Shown: positions 1 through 5,365 of the stretch, piece after piece
Layout: every line of letters starts with the position of its first letter
Numbering within the stretch: the first letter of the stretch is position 1
Source of the DNA: Cyanobium sp. M55B138
GTDB lineage: Bacteria > Cyanobacteriota > Cyanobacteriia > PCC-6307 > Cyanobiaceae
Assembly (NCBI GenBank): GCA_018400215.1
Contig: JAGYNF010000121.1
Span: forward strand, 1 to 5,380
Length of the DNA stretch: 5,380 bases
Direction of reading: 5' to 3'
Notes under the pieces: generated by a model
Database searches by the model: none
Told to the model about the DNA's origin: nothing
The model's input: the letters and a program-made list of their open reading frames with translations, nothing else
Translations under genes and position numbers: made by a program

Positions 1-26
1 GATATGACTTTTGCACAATCCATTGA

Positions 27-461
27 TTGGAGCGCTACATCGCTTCGGTGGTGGGGGCGGAGATGCCCAGCAGTTGGTCGATGGAGGCCCTGCGGGCCCA
101 GGCGGTGGCCGCCCGCTCCTATGCCCTGGCCCACATGGCCCGTCCAGCCAACCGGCACTGGCACCTGGGCGATACCACCCGGTGGCAGGCCTACCGGGGT
201 CTGGGCAGTGTCACCGACCCCACCAGGGAGGCCGCTGCCAGCACGACAGGGCTGATCCTCAGCTATCAGGGCGCCATTGTGGAGAGTTTGTATGCAGCCA
301 CCACCCAGATCACCGTGGAGGCCCATGGACACCTCGGCGCCAGCATGAGCCAACACGGGGCCCAGGAGCTGGCCCAACAGGGCTATCGCTACAACCAGAT
401 CCTCGGCCACTACTACCGGGGTGCCTCGCTGGCCCGCCTCCAGGCCGGTGCCTCGAGCTGA
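27..461 (+). CDS. SpoIID/LytB domain protein, 5' end missing (possible frameshift near 28)
   Basis: This is the C-terminal part of a SpoIID/LytB-type protein. SpoIID is known as a lytic transglycosylase that cuts peptidoglycan glycan strands in the cell envelope; its role in cyanobacteria, which do not form endospores, is not clear. The fragment opens inside the domain with LERYIASVVGAEMP. Glu12 matches the catalytic glutamate of the family's V-x-x-E-M-P motif. ALRAQAVAARSYA follows at about residues 21-33, and the second signature GHLGASMSQHGA lies at about 101-112, followed by GYRYNQILGHYY. The frame is closed by a TGA at 24-26, just before a TTG codon at 27, so this is unlikely to be a true start: family members have a signal peptide and roughly 100 or more residues before this point. 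Upstream codons in another frame (starting at 4) read Q-S-I-D, and restoring one T would give S-I-D-L-E-R-Y-I. The 3' end overlaps the next gene. Family call is confident; whether the gene is intact is not. Confidence 0.85.
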   Translation: MERYIASVVGAEMPSSWSMEALRAQAVAARSYALAHMARPANRHWHLGDTTRWQAYRGLGSVTDPTREAAASTTGLILSYQGAIVESLYAATTQITVEAHGHLGASMSQHGAQELAQQGYRYNQILGHYYRGASLARLQAGASS

Positions 462-1281
462 GGAGCTCTGGCAGAGGGCCCTGGCCTGCTCCCAGCGGGC
501 CCTCGACACTGGCGCCCTGGTGCCGTTGGCCACCGAGCTGGTGGCCTGGCCTGGCCTGGCGCCATTTCTGATGCGGCGGTTGGTGAGCCACACCCCCAAG
601 CATCTCCGGGCTGGTGGTCCCAAACCCAATCCCTTCCTGCCCTGGGATCCCCGGCTGGAGGTGTCCCGGCTGGGGGACAGCCACGTGGTGCTGCTGAACA
701 AATATCCCGTCGAGCCCGGCCACGTGCTGGTGATCAGCCAGCAGTGGCAACCCCAGTCCGGCTGGTTAAGCCAGCAGGATTGGCGGGTCGTGGCCGAAGT
801 GGATGGCGACACGGGGGGCCTGTGGTTCTTCAACAGCTGTGCGGCAGCAGGGGCCAGCCAGCCCCACCGGCACCTGCAGCTCCTGCCGCGCAGGCCCGGG
901 GAGGACAGCTGTCCCCTGGCCCCCCTGATCCACGCCCAGCTCAGGGGAGGCCTGGCCTGGCCGTGGCGCTATGCGATCAGTCCCCGCAGCCAGAAAGGGG
1001 CGACGGCCGATGAGCTGGAGCATCTGTATGGGCAGCACGCCGGGCTGTTGGGCCTGGGCGATCCCCGCCACGATCCCCAACCGCGCCATCCCTACAACCT
1101 GCTGTTCAACGACCACTGGCTGCTCACCGTGCGGCGGGAGCGGGAGCACTGTGCGGGCTTCAGCCTCAATGCGCTCGGCTTCGCCGGTTACCTGCTCGCC
1201 ACCGATGGTTCGGATCTCCACTGGCTGCGGCGCGAGGGCCCCTGGCAACTGCTGAGGGCGGTGGCGTCGCCCGTGCCTTGA
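448..1281 (+). CDS. ATP adenylyltransferase / Ap4A phosphorylase, APA2-like (HIT superfamily)
   Basis: The family cleaves diadenosine tetraphosphate with phosphate to ADP and ATP (reversibly) in the cytoplasm, keeping the stress nucleotide Ap4A low. With the GTG at 448 the protein has 277 residues. Visible landmarks are LNKYPVEPGHVLVIS at about 83-97 (the conserved substrate-pocket strand), FNSCAAAGASQPHRHLQLLP at about 128-147 with the H-x-H-x-Q motif His140, His142, Gln144 (His142 the expected nucleophile), and PYNLLFNDHWLLTVRRERE at about 215-233 in the C-terminal domain typical of the APA2 type. The GTG at 448 is preferred because it gives an N-terminus of usual length for the family (PRAEELWQRAL) and a 14-bp overlap with the SpoIID gene; an in-frame GTG at 421 would add nine residues and make the overlap 41 bp. 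Neither has a strong ribosome binding site. Overlap with the upstream gene suggests translational coupling. The exact substrate preference cannot be read from sequence. Confidence 0.88.
   Translation: MPRAEELWQRALACSQRALDTGALVPLATELVAWPGLAPFLMRRLVSHTPKHLRAGGPKPNPFLPWDPRLEVSRLGDSHVVLLNKYPVEPGHVLVISQQWQPQSGWLSQQDWRVVAEVDGDTGGLWFFNSCAAAGASQPHRHLQLLPRRPGEDSCPLAPLIHAQLRGGLAWPWRYAISPRSQKGATADELEHLYGQHAGLLGLGDPRHDPQPRHPYNLLFNDHWLLTVRREREHCAGFSLNALGFAGYLLATDGSDLHWLRREGPWQLLRAVASPVP
543..560 (+). repeat. GGCCT pentanucleotide tandem repeat, about 3.6 units, inside the APA2-like gene
   Basis: The stretch is three complete GGCCT units followed by GGC. It encodes the A-W-P-G-L-A part of the N-terminal region. 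The unit length of five is not a multiple of three, so gain or loss of one copy would shift the frame. It is short, and the coding constraint explains it well enough. Confidence 0.6.
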
Positions 1282-1410
1282 GGAGAAGCAACCACCGGGG
1301 CCAGGATGATTCCGTGGTTTCACGGTTGCGCAGTCGGCAGCGGTTGGGGCTGGTTGGAAAAGGAGCGGCACAAGCCCGTCTCCCCGTTGTCCAACCGTCC
1401 ATCTCCTGGC
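1282..1410 (+). other. Spacer/probable 5' leader between the APA2-like gene and the sigma factor gene
   Basis: This 129-bp stretch carries a small perfect hairpin, CCGTG-GTTT-CACGG, at 1312-1325 (no T tract follows, so it is a poor terminator) and a longer-range 7-bp inverted repeat, GGTTGGA at 1352-1358 with TCCAACC at 1390-1396. AAAAGGAG at 1358-1365 looks like a Shine-Dalgarno sequence but has no start codon at a usable distance. The sigma frame stays open through here from an ATG at 1306, so part could be coding, but the predicted peptide resembles no sigma region. Confidence 0.4.
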
Positions 1411-2178
1411 ATGTCGCCATCCACCCTCACCTCCCGGTCGCCAGCCCAAGCGGCCCCCCTGTCCCGTTCACTGCAGCAACGCAATGCCCGGATCGAGCGC
1501 TACCGCCAGGTGGTGCGTCCCATCGCCCTGCACTACCACCGGCGCTGCGCTGAACCACTCGACGATCTCATCCAAGTGGGACTGCTCGGACTGCTTCGGG
1601 CCGCCGAGCTCTACTGCCGCCAACGCCAGACGCCCTTTGATGCCTTCGCCAGGCCCCATGTCAGGGGCGCCATCCTTCACTATCTGCGGGATCAAGCGGC
1701 CGCCGTGCGACTGCCGCGACGGTTGGAGGAACAGCATCACCAGCTGAACCGACTGCAACGACAGGGATGTGCCCCTGGTCCGGCAGACCGGTTCAGGCAG
1801 GAGATGGGCCTGAATGTGGAGCAGTGGCAGCGCCTCCTGGAGAGCCGCCAGCATCGCCGCACCCTCAGCCTCGACCAGCTACTGCTCGATCCCAGTGAGG
1901 CCGAAAAGTTGGTGGGATCCAGCGGCGCAGAGGCTGGTGAGGGCGCTGCCTTCCCCAATGCCCTCCAGCTGCTGACCCAGCTGGAGGCGGACCAGCGGGC
2001 GGTGCTGGAGCGGGTGGTGTTGGCCGGCTGGAGTTACCGACGCACCGGCCAGGCCCTGGCGATCAGCCCGATGACGGTGCAACGGCGGCTGCGCAGGGGG
2101 CTAGAGCGGCTGAGGGAGCTGCTCAACCCTGAGGGGACGCACTGCCATCGCGCTGCATCTGTCGCTCCAGCGTGCTGA
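1411..2178 (+). CDS. Group 3 (SigF-like) RNA polymerase sigma factor
   Basis: The product is a small sigma-70 family factor of 255 residues from the ATG at 1411. It would direct RNA polymerase core to a specific promoter set. Region 2 spans about 36-104, with EPLDDLIQVGLLGLLRAAELY (2.1/2.2) and PFDAFARPHVRGAILHYLRD then VRLPRR (2.3/2.4, -10 recognition). The RG-x-I-x-HYLRD string is characteristic of the SigF/SigB-like alternative factors of cyanobacteria. The middle (about 105-180) is a degenerate region 3. Region 4 is at about 184-238, with a helix-turn-helix in SYRRTGQALAISPMTVQRRLRRGLERL (-35 recognition). There is no region 1.1 and no group 1/2 signature. An in-frame ATG at 1306 would add 35 residues with no sigma similarity, so 1411 is preferred, although it has no clear ribosome binding site. 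The last 18 residues lie beyond region 4 and are encoded in the overlap with the minus-strand gene. Regulon and any anti-sigma partner are not visible here. Confidence 0.85.
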   Translation: MSPSTLTSRSPAQAAPLSRSLQQRNARIERYRQVVRPIALHYHRRCAEPLDDLIQVGLLGLLRAAELYCRQRQTPFDAFARPHVRGAILHYLRDQAAAVRLPRRLEEQHHQLNRLQRQGCAPGPADRFRQEMGLNVEQWQRLLESRQHRRTLSLDQLLLDPSEAEKLVGSSGAEAGEGAAFPNALQLLTQLEADQRAVLERVVLAGWSYRRTGQALAISPMTVQRRLRRGLERLRELLNPEGTHCHRAASVAPAC

Positions 2179-2266
2179 TCGCCGCCTCCAGGGCAGCGAG
2201 CTGCCGCTCGGCGCCGTCCCGCCAGAAGCGCAGCATGCGCAGCTTGCGCTCCTGGTGGCGGTGCAT
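2123..2266 (-). CDS. Small basic coiled-coil protein, hypothetical (47 aa)
   Basis: I do not recognise a named family. The minus-strand frame encodes a 47-residue protein starting MHRHQERKLRMLRFW. It has an unbroken heptad pattern: Leu9, Leu12, Arg16, Ala19, Leu23, Leu26, Ile30, Leu33, Met37 are spaced 3-4-3-4, which predicts a short coiled coil or oligomerising amphipathic helix. The N-terminal third is basic (R7, K8, R10, R13, R16). Codons in the core end almost always in G or C, as expected for a real gene in this genome. The ATG at 2266 is preferred; an in-frame ATG at 2317 would give 64 residues, but the extra 17 (cysteine/serine/glycine-rich) look unrelated. No good ribosome binding site precedes either start. 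The gene converges on the sigma factor gene and overlaps its last 56 bp, so the transcripts would be antisense there. The protein has no membrane segment. The alternative is that this is a chance frame. Confidence 0.6.
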   Translation of the reverse strand: MHRHQERKLRMLRFWRDGAERQLAALEAAISTLERQMQRDGSASPQG

Positions 2267-2448
2267 GCTGGAGGAACCAGCCTCCCCGTCTGAGCAACAT
2301 CCAAAGAATGGAACCATGGCACTATGCTCCGAATCGTCTTGGTTTTAGCTAAGAACTCAGGCCGGCCGAGAGGTCGCCCACTGCTCACGCCCCTGGGACT
2401 TCAGCACTGCTCCCCCACTCCAGACATCGTTTGCGTTCGATCGGCCCC
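2267..2448. other. Intergenic region between the small minus-strand gene and the DUF3370 gene
   Basis: These two genes diverge, so promoters for both strands are expected in about 180 bp. Lower-GC sequence around 2300-2360 includes the palindromes TTAGCTAA (2345-2352) and GGCCGGCC (2361-2367 region), and ATGG-AA-CCAT near 2309-2318. I could not find a convincing -35/-10 pair on either strand. The DUF3370 frame stays open from 2353, so a non-canonical longer start cannot be excluded. Confidence 0.35.
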
Positions 2449-3939
2449 ATGCCTTTGATGCAGTCCCTGCTCGGAGTGGTGGTTGGAGTGGCCGTCGTCG
2501 CCCCCGCCCTTCCCTGCCAGGCCCAGGTGGCCCTCATGGCTGGTCAGCGGGCCAAGCCCCTCAACGGCACGTTCAACCGGGTGCCCGTGCTCCATTCGAA
2601 CCAGCCGGAGGAGGTGGAGGGGCCGGGCATCCTGATTTCCACGGCCCCCGGGGTGGCCTACGCCGCCGAGAACGGCATGGCTCTGCAAAATGCCGAATAC
2701 ACCTTTAACGGTGAGTTCGGCCTGCACCTGCACCACAAGTATTTCCCGTCCTATCGGGGGCAGATCCGGGCCGATCAACGGCGCACGGAGCTCACCGTTG
2801 GCGTGATTCTGATCAATCCTGGCCAGGTGCCGGTCACCATTCAATTCGAACAGGGGGCGGTGCGCAACAGCTTCGAGGCGCCCTACCTCGCCGACAACCT
2901 GATGGGGGTCAAGCCCCTGGGGCGGCGTCCCTGGAATACCGGGCCGGGGGATGCCACGGCCGTGCAGATGTTGCGTGGCCAACTCGACCGCAACCTGGCC
3001 AATGCGGTGGTGATCCCCGCCCGTAGCCGCATTGTGCTGTTGCGCACCCAGCTGCCGGCGCTGGGGATTGCCAATGGCCTGCTGCGGGGCCGCAGCAATG
3101 GCCCCTTTCAGATGGCGGTGGTGGCCGCCAGCAATCCCTATAGCGATGGCGACCTGATCGCCGTGCTGGACCGTCGTCGTCTGGCCCCTGGCCGGGTGTA
3201 TCTGAATCGCCTCAGTGATATCCAAAGCCGACGGGTGTTCTCCAGGGTGGGGGGTGTGGCCCTGGGCGACACCTTCCAGGCTGAAGTGCGCCACGACCTC
3301 AGGAAGGAGGGCCCGCTGCATGTGCCATTCACCAGCACCAGCCGTCACCACTTCGGCACGCGCGATGTGCAGGTCAATCCCCTTGCAGCCCGCATGGTCG
3401 ATTCCGCCGTCGACAACGTGGGGACCTATGGCGTTCGCTTTGACGTGGACCTCAACCTCTATGGATCAGGTCCCTATGAGTTGGTGTTGAGCCATCCGTC
3501 GGCATCGGGAGCCACGCAACCCTTTACGGCGTTTCGCGGCTCCCTGCAGGTGCGCACCAAGGATGGTTTGGAGGAGATGCACCTCGGCATGCGCTCCGGT
3601 GAGAGTCACGCGCTCACCACCCTGAATCTGCGGCCTGGGGTGGTCAATCCGGTGCGGGTGAGCCTGGTCTATCCCGCCGATGCCACCCCCGGGCACCTGC
3701 TCAGTGTGGTTCCCAGCAGCCAGTTGGCCGTCGTCCAGGCGCGCCAGCGTCAGCAGCCTGACCTTCCGGCAGCAGCCACCCCCAATCCTCTCTTGGGGCC
3801 TGCACCGATCCGGCCGCCCAACCGGCTGGCATCGCCGAGGCCGGCGCAGCCCCCGGGAGTGAACCCCCAATTGCTGGATCGCTACCAGGATGCAGTGGAG
3901 GCCCAGCAGCAGATCCTGCGCGGCCTGATGGGCCGTTGA
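2449..3939 (+). CDS. DUF3370 domain-containing exported protein
   Basis: This is a 496-residue member of the cyanobacterial DUF3370 family, whose function is unknown. The N-terminus has a hydrophobic stretch, LLGVVVGVAVVAPAL at about 7-21, and a plausible signal peptidase I site after C-Q-A (residue 25), so export to the periplasm or outer layers is inferred. The cysteine in that site lies in A-L-P-C, a poor lipobox. Conserved-looking blocks follow: PVLHSNQPEEVEGPGILIS (about 46-64), NGEFGLHLHHKYFP (about 87-100), MGVKPLGRRPWNTGPGDATAVQML (about 152-175), HFGTRDVQVNPLA (about 301-313) and NPVRVSLVYPADATPGHLLSVV (about 400-421). The tail from about 433 is Gln/Pro-rich low complexity, ending in a short helix. 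ATG 2449 is chosen; an in-frame TTG at 2431 would add MRSIGP and supply the positive charge that signal peptides usually have, so it is a real alternative. The next gene begins 19 bp downstream, probably in the same transcript. Confidence 0.88.
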   Translation: MPLMQSLLGVVVGVAVVAPALPCQAQVALMAGQRAKPLNGTFNRVPVLHSNQPEEVEGPGILISTAPGVAYAAENGMALQNAEYTFNGEFGLHLHHKYFPSYRGQIRADQRRTELTVGVILINPGQVPVTIQFEQGAVRNSFEAPYLADNLMGVKPLGRRPWNTGPGDATAVQMLRGQLDRNLANAVVIPARSRIVLLRTQLPALGIANGLLRGRSNGPFQMAVVAASNPYSDGDLIAVLDRRRLAPGRVYLNRLSDIQSRRVFSRVGGVALGDTFQAEVRHDLRKEGPLHVPFTSTSRHHFGTRDVQVNPLAARMVDSAVDNVGTYGVRFDVDLNLYGSGPYELVLSHPSASGATQPFTAFRGSLQVRTKDGLEEMHLGMRSGESHALTTLNLRPGVVNPVRVSLVYPADATPGHLLSVVPSSQLAVVQARQRQQPDLPAAATPNPLLGPAPIRPPNRLASPRPAQPPGVNPQLLDRYQDAVEAQQQILRGLMGR

Positions 3940-3962
3940 TGCCGGTTCAGCCCAGCCTGTGA
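3937..3962 (+). other. Stop/start relay at the DUF3370-J protein junction (7-codon mini-ORF)
   Basis: The DUF3370 stop TGA (3937-3939) shares its A with an ATG at 3939-3941. That ATG opens the frame M-P-V-Q-P-S-L and ends at TGA 3960-3962, which overlaps the GTG start (3959-3961) of the next gene as GTGA. A ribosome finishing DUF3370 could in principle reinitiate twice to reach the J protein. The arrangement is directly visible; the coupling is inference and could be chance. Confidence 0.3.
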
Positions 3963-4996
3963 GCGACGAGGAGCGCCAGCCACGCACGGTCAGCCTGAAG
4001 CTCAGCGCGGCGTTGATTGCTCGCCTGGATGGCCTCAAGGGTGAATATGGCCTGCGCAGTCGCGGGGCCATCGTTGAGCGGCTGCTCAATGAGCTGTTTG
4101 CACCGGAGCCCGACCAGTCGGAGGGGGGAGGCGCTGCCGCCGCCGAAGGGGCGGGCAGCGAGCCCCTGTCCCAATCCGATGGCGCCTTCGATGAGCGCGG
4201 TGCCCTGGTGTTGGTGAACCGTGGCGGGCCTGACCAACTGGCCCTCGACCTGGCGTTGCGGCCTGAACACCCTGATCCGGCATACCCGGAACTCCCCGAC
4301 AGTCCACCCCGCAACCGCGGCATTGATCTGCCGGGATTCGTTCGCCGACAGTCAGACCAATTGCGCCGCAGTCTCCATCCCAGGCCACCGGCCAGTGCAG
4401 ACAGCCTCGACCCCCTGCCCCAGGTGCAGGGGGAGTTGGTGCAACAGGCCCTGGAACGGGTGCGCAGCCATTGGCACGAGCTCTACGGCAGTGATGCCAA
4501 TGGGGCGGTGCTGGAGGCCGCCATGGTGTGGCTCGCCCAGGACATCTGGCCCCAGAGCGATCAGAGTGAGGGCCGTCCCTTCAGCTGGACCCTGGCGACG
4601 GAGGTGATGCGCAATCTGGCGGCGGACTGGCCGGTTGATGCCCCCAGCTTTGAACGGGTGATGGTGGCAGCCGGCGTGCTGGAGGATCCCTTCAGCGGCT
4701 CCACGCTGGTGCTGCGCCTGCCCACGCTGATCCGCCGCTTCGTGCATCGGTTTCGGCGGCGGCGGGGCACGTCGTTCCACACCCTGGAGCACACCATGAG
4801 CCTGCATGGCGCCTTGAAGCTGTTGCAGTTGCCAACGGCTGCCGGTCAACGCCTCACCTTGCCGCAGATCCGCGAGGCCTATCGCGAGATGGCCCTGGCC
4901 CACCATCCCGATTCCGGCGGCAGCGAGGAGGCGATGCGGCGGCTGAATGAGGCCTACCAGCTGCTGAAGGAGCTATACCGCAATCCGACTGCTTGA
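3959..4996 (+). CDS. J-domain protein with N-terminal ribbon-helix-helix-like segment
   Basis: The 345-residue product ends in a J domain, the module that stimulates the ATPase of Hsp70 (DnaK). Helix II reads PQIREAYREMALAHHPD, with the essential HPD at 316-318, then SGGSEEAMRRLNEAYQLLKELY (helix III) to the C-terminus. Unlike DnaJ, the J domain is C-terminal and there are no G/F, zinc-finger or substrate-binding domains, so this is a class III (type C) J protein. Residues 10-47 (TVSLKLSAALIARLDGLKGE and on through SRGAIVERLLNEL) have the strand-helix-helix pattern of CopG/Arc-like ribbon-helix-helix DNA-binding or dimerisation modules. Residues 50-155 are an acidic, Pro/Gly-rich linker; 156-255 form a helical domain I do not recognise, followed by the basic cluster RRFVHRFRRRRG at 259-270. 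The GTG at 3959 is used because no ATG or TTG lies in frame nearby; it overlaps a TGA in another frame. A role as a DNA- or partner-directed Hsp70 recruiter is inference. Confidence 0.82.
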   Translation: MSDEERQPRTVSLKLSAALIARLDGLKGEYGLRSRGAIVERLLNELFAPEPDQSEGGGAAAAEGAGSEPLSQSDGAFDERGALVLVNRGGPDQLALDLALRPEHPDPAYPELPDSPPRNRGIDLPGFVRRQSDQLRRSLHPRPPASADSLDPLPQVQGELVQQALERVRSHWHELYGSDANGAVLEAAMVWLAQDIWPQSDQSEGRPFSWTLATEVMRNLAADWPVDAPSFERVMVAAGVLEDPFSGSTLVLRLPTLIRRFVHRFRRRRGTSFHTLEHTMSLHGALKLLQLPTAAGQRLTLPQIREAYREMALAHHPDSGGSEEAMRRLNEAYQLLKELYRNPTA

Positions 4997-4998
4997 TC

Positions 4999-5066
4999 GC
5001 AGGTCCCAGATGAGACTAGTCCTGGGTCTGCCTATGGGTCTAGCTAGAGACCTGTGCGTCTCTTCT
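4999..5066 (+). terminator. Candidate terminator cluster after the J-protein gene
   Basis: Three hairpins follow the stop codon closely. The first pairs GCAG (4999-5002) and CCCAG (5005-5009) with CTGGG (5022-5026) and CTGC (5028-5031), nine pairs with a small bulge and a loop containing the palindrome GACTAGTC. The second is GGTCT-AGCTAG-AGACC (5037-5052). The third is GAGAC-CTGTGC-GTCTC (5047-5062), followed by TTCTTGG, the nearest thing to a T tract. The second and third share bases and cannot form together. Stems are short and the T tract is interrupted, so termination is probable from position rather than proven by sequence. Confidence 0.35.
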
Positions 5067-5083
5067 TGGTCTTATCGGTCGTG

Positions 5084-5111
5084 GCCGCCAGGCGGCGTCC
5101 CATGGCCATGG
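5084..5111. repeat. Adjacent perfect palindromes
   Basis: GCCGCC-A-GGCGGC (5084-5096) is followed three bases later by the perfect 12-bp palindrome CCATGGCCATGG (5100-5111). The second is also a direct repeat of CCATGG. They could be protein-binding sites or simply chance in GC-rich DNA; nothing else indicates a role. Confidence 0.45.
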
Positions 5112-5213
5112 CAGTCTGTTTGCATGTCTCAGCTTGGACTCTGATCCAGTCCTATGACGTGTCGCAAGCGCGATTGCTGGATGAGTCCTCTGTCGCACTC
5201 TACTCAGATGGGA

Positions 5214-5239
5214 ATCAGAAAAACGATCATTTCTGATCG
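5214..5239. repeat. Overlapping, mutually exclusive hairpins
   Basis: ATCAGAAA (5214-5221) and TTTCTGAT (5230-5237) form a perfect 8-bp stem with an 8-base loop. Within the same bases, CGATCA (5224-5229) and TGATCG (5234-5239) form a perfect 6-bp stem with a TTTC loop. Only one can form at a time. The segment is A/T-rich compared with its surroundings. No T tract follows, so it does not look like a plain terminator on either strand. Confidence 0.5.
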
Positions 5240-5337
5240 ACGCTTCCGCAGAGATAGCCATCCGAACAGCCAATCCCATCGATCACCCCAGGCCCCTGGC
5301 GAGGGCATCCGCTCCTGTCCAGGACCCGGACATCGGC

Positions 5338-5365
5338 TTGTCCAGTCAACTAGCGCGCTTTTAAC
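5338..5365 (+). promoter_or_regulatory. Weak sigma-70 promoter candidate reading rightward
   Basis: TTGTCC (5338-5343, four of six matches to TTGACA) and TTTAAC (5360-5365, four of six to TATAAT) are 16 bases apart near the right edge. They would drive a gene outside the window. Matches of this quality arise often by chance. Confidence 0.18.

Noticed and set aside
1312..1325. Hairpin CCGTG/CACGG as terminator of the APA2-like gene
   Set aside because: The stem is only 5 bp and is not followed by a T tract.
766..1449. 227-codon minus-strand frame opposite the APA2-like gene and the spacer
   Set aside because: Low-complexity Gly/Arg/Pro peptide without motifs; the plus strand carries the conserved H-x-H-x-Q enzyme.
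2401..3351. 316-codon open frame on the minus strand opposite the DUF3370 gene
   Set aside because: It is the antisense shadow of a gene with clear family similarity; the predicted peptide is His/Gly/Gln-rich with no domain, as is common opposite GC-rich genes.
3466..4323. 285-codon minus-strand frame spanning the DUF3370/J-protein junction
   Set aside because: Antisense to two supported genes, with Ser/Arg/Pro-rich composition and no domain.
5173..5224. Hammerhead-ribozyme-like string around CTGGATGAGTCC followed later by AGAAAAAC
   Set aside because: The core needs CTGATGA directly before stem II and GAAA after it; here there is an extra G and no matching stem II.
5054..5236. Plus-strand 60-codon frame starting GTG with a hydrophobic beginning (MRLFLVLSVVAA)
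   Set aside because: It superficially resembles a signal peptide, but arginines follow at once, codon use is unlike the neighbouring genes, and it runs through the hairpin-rich region.
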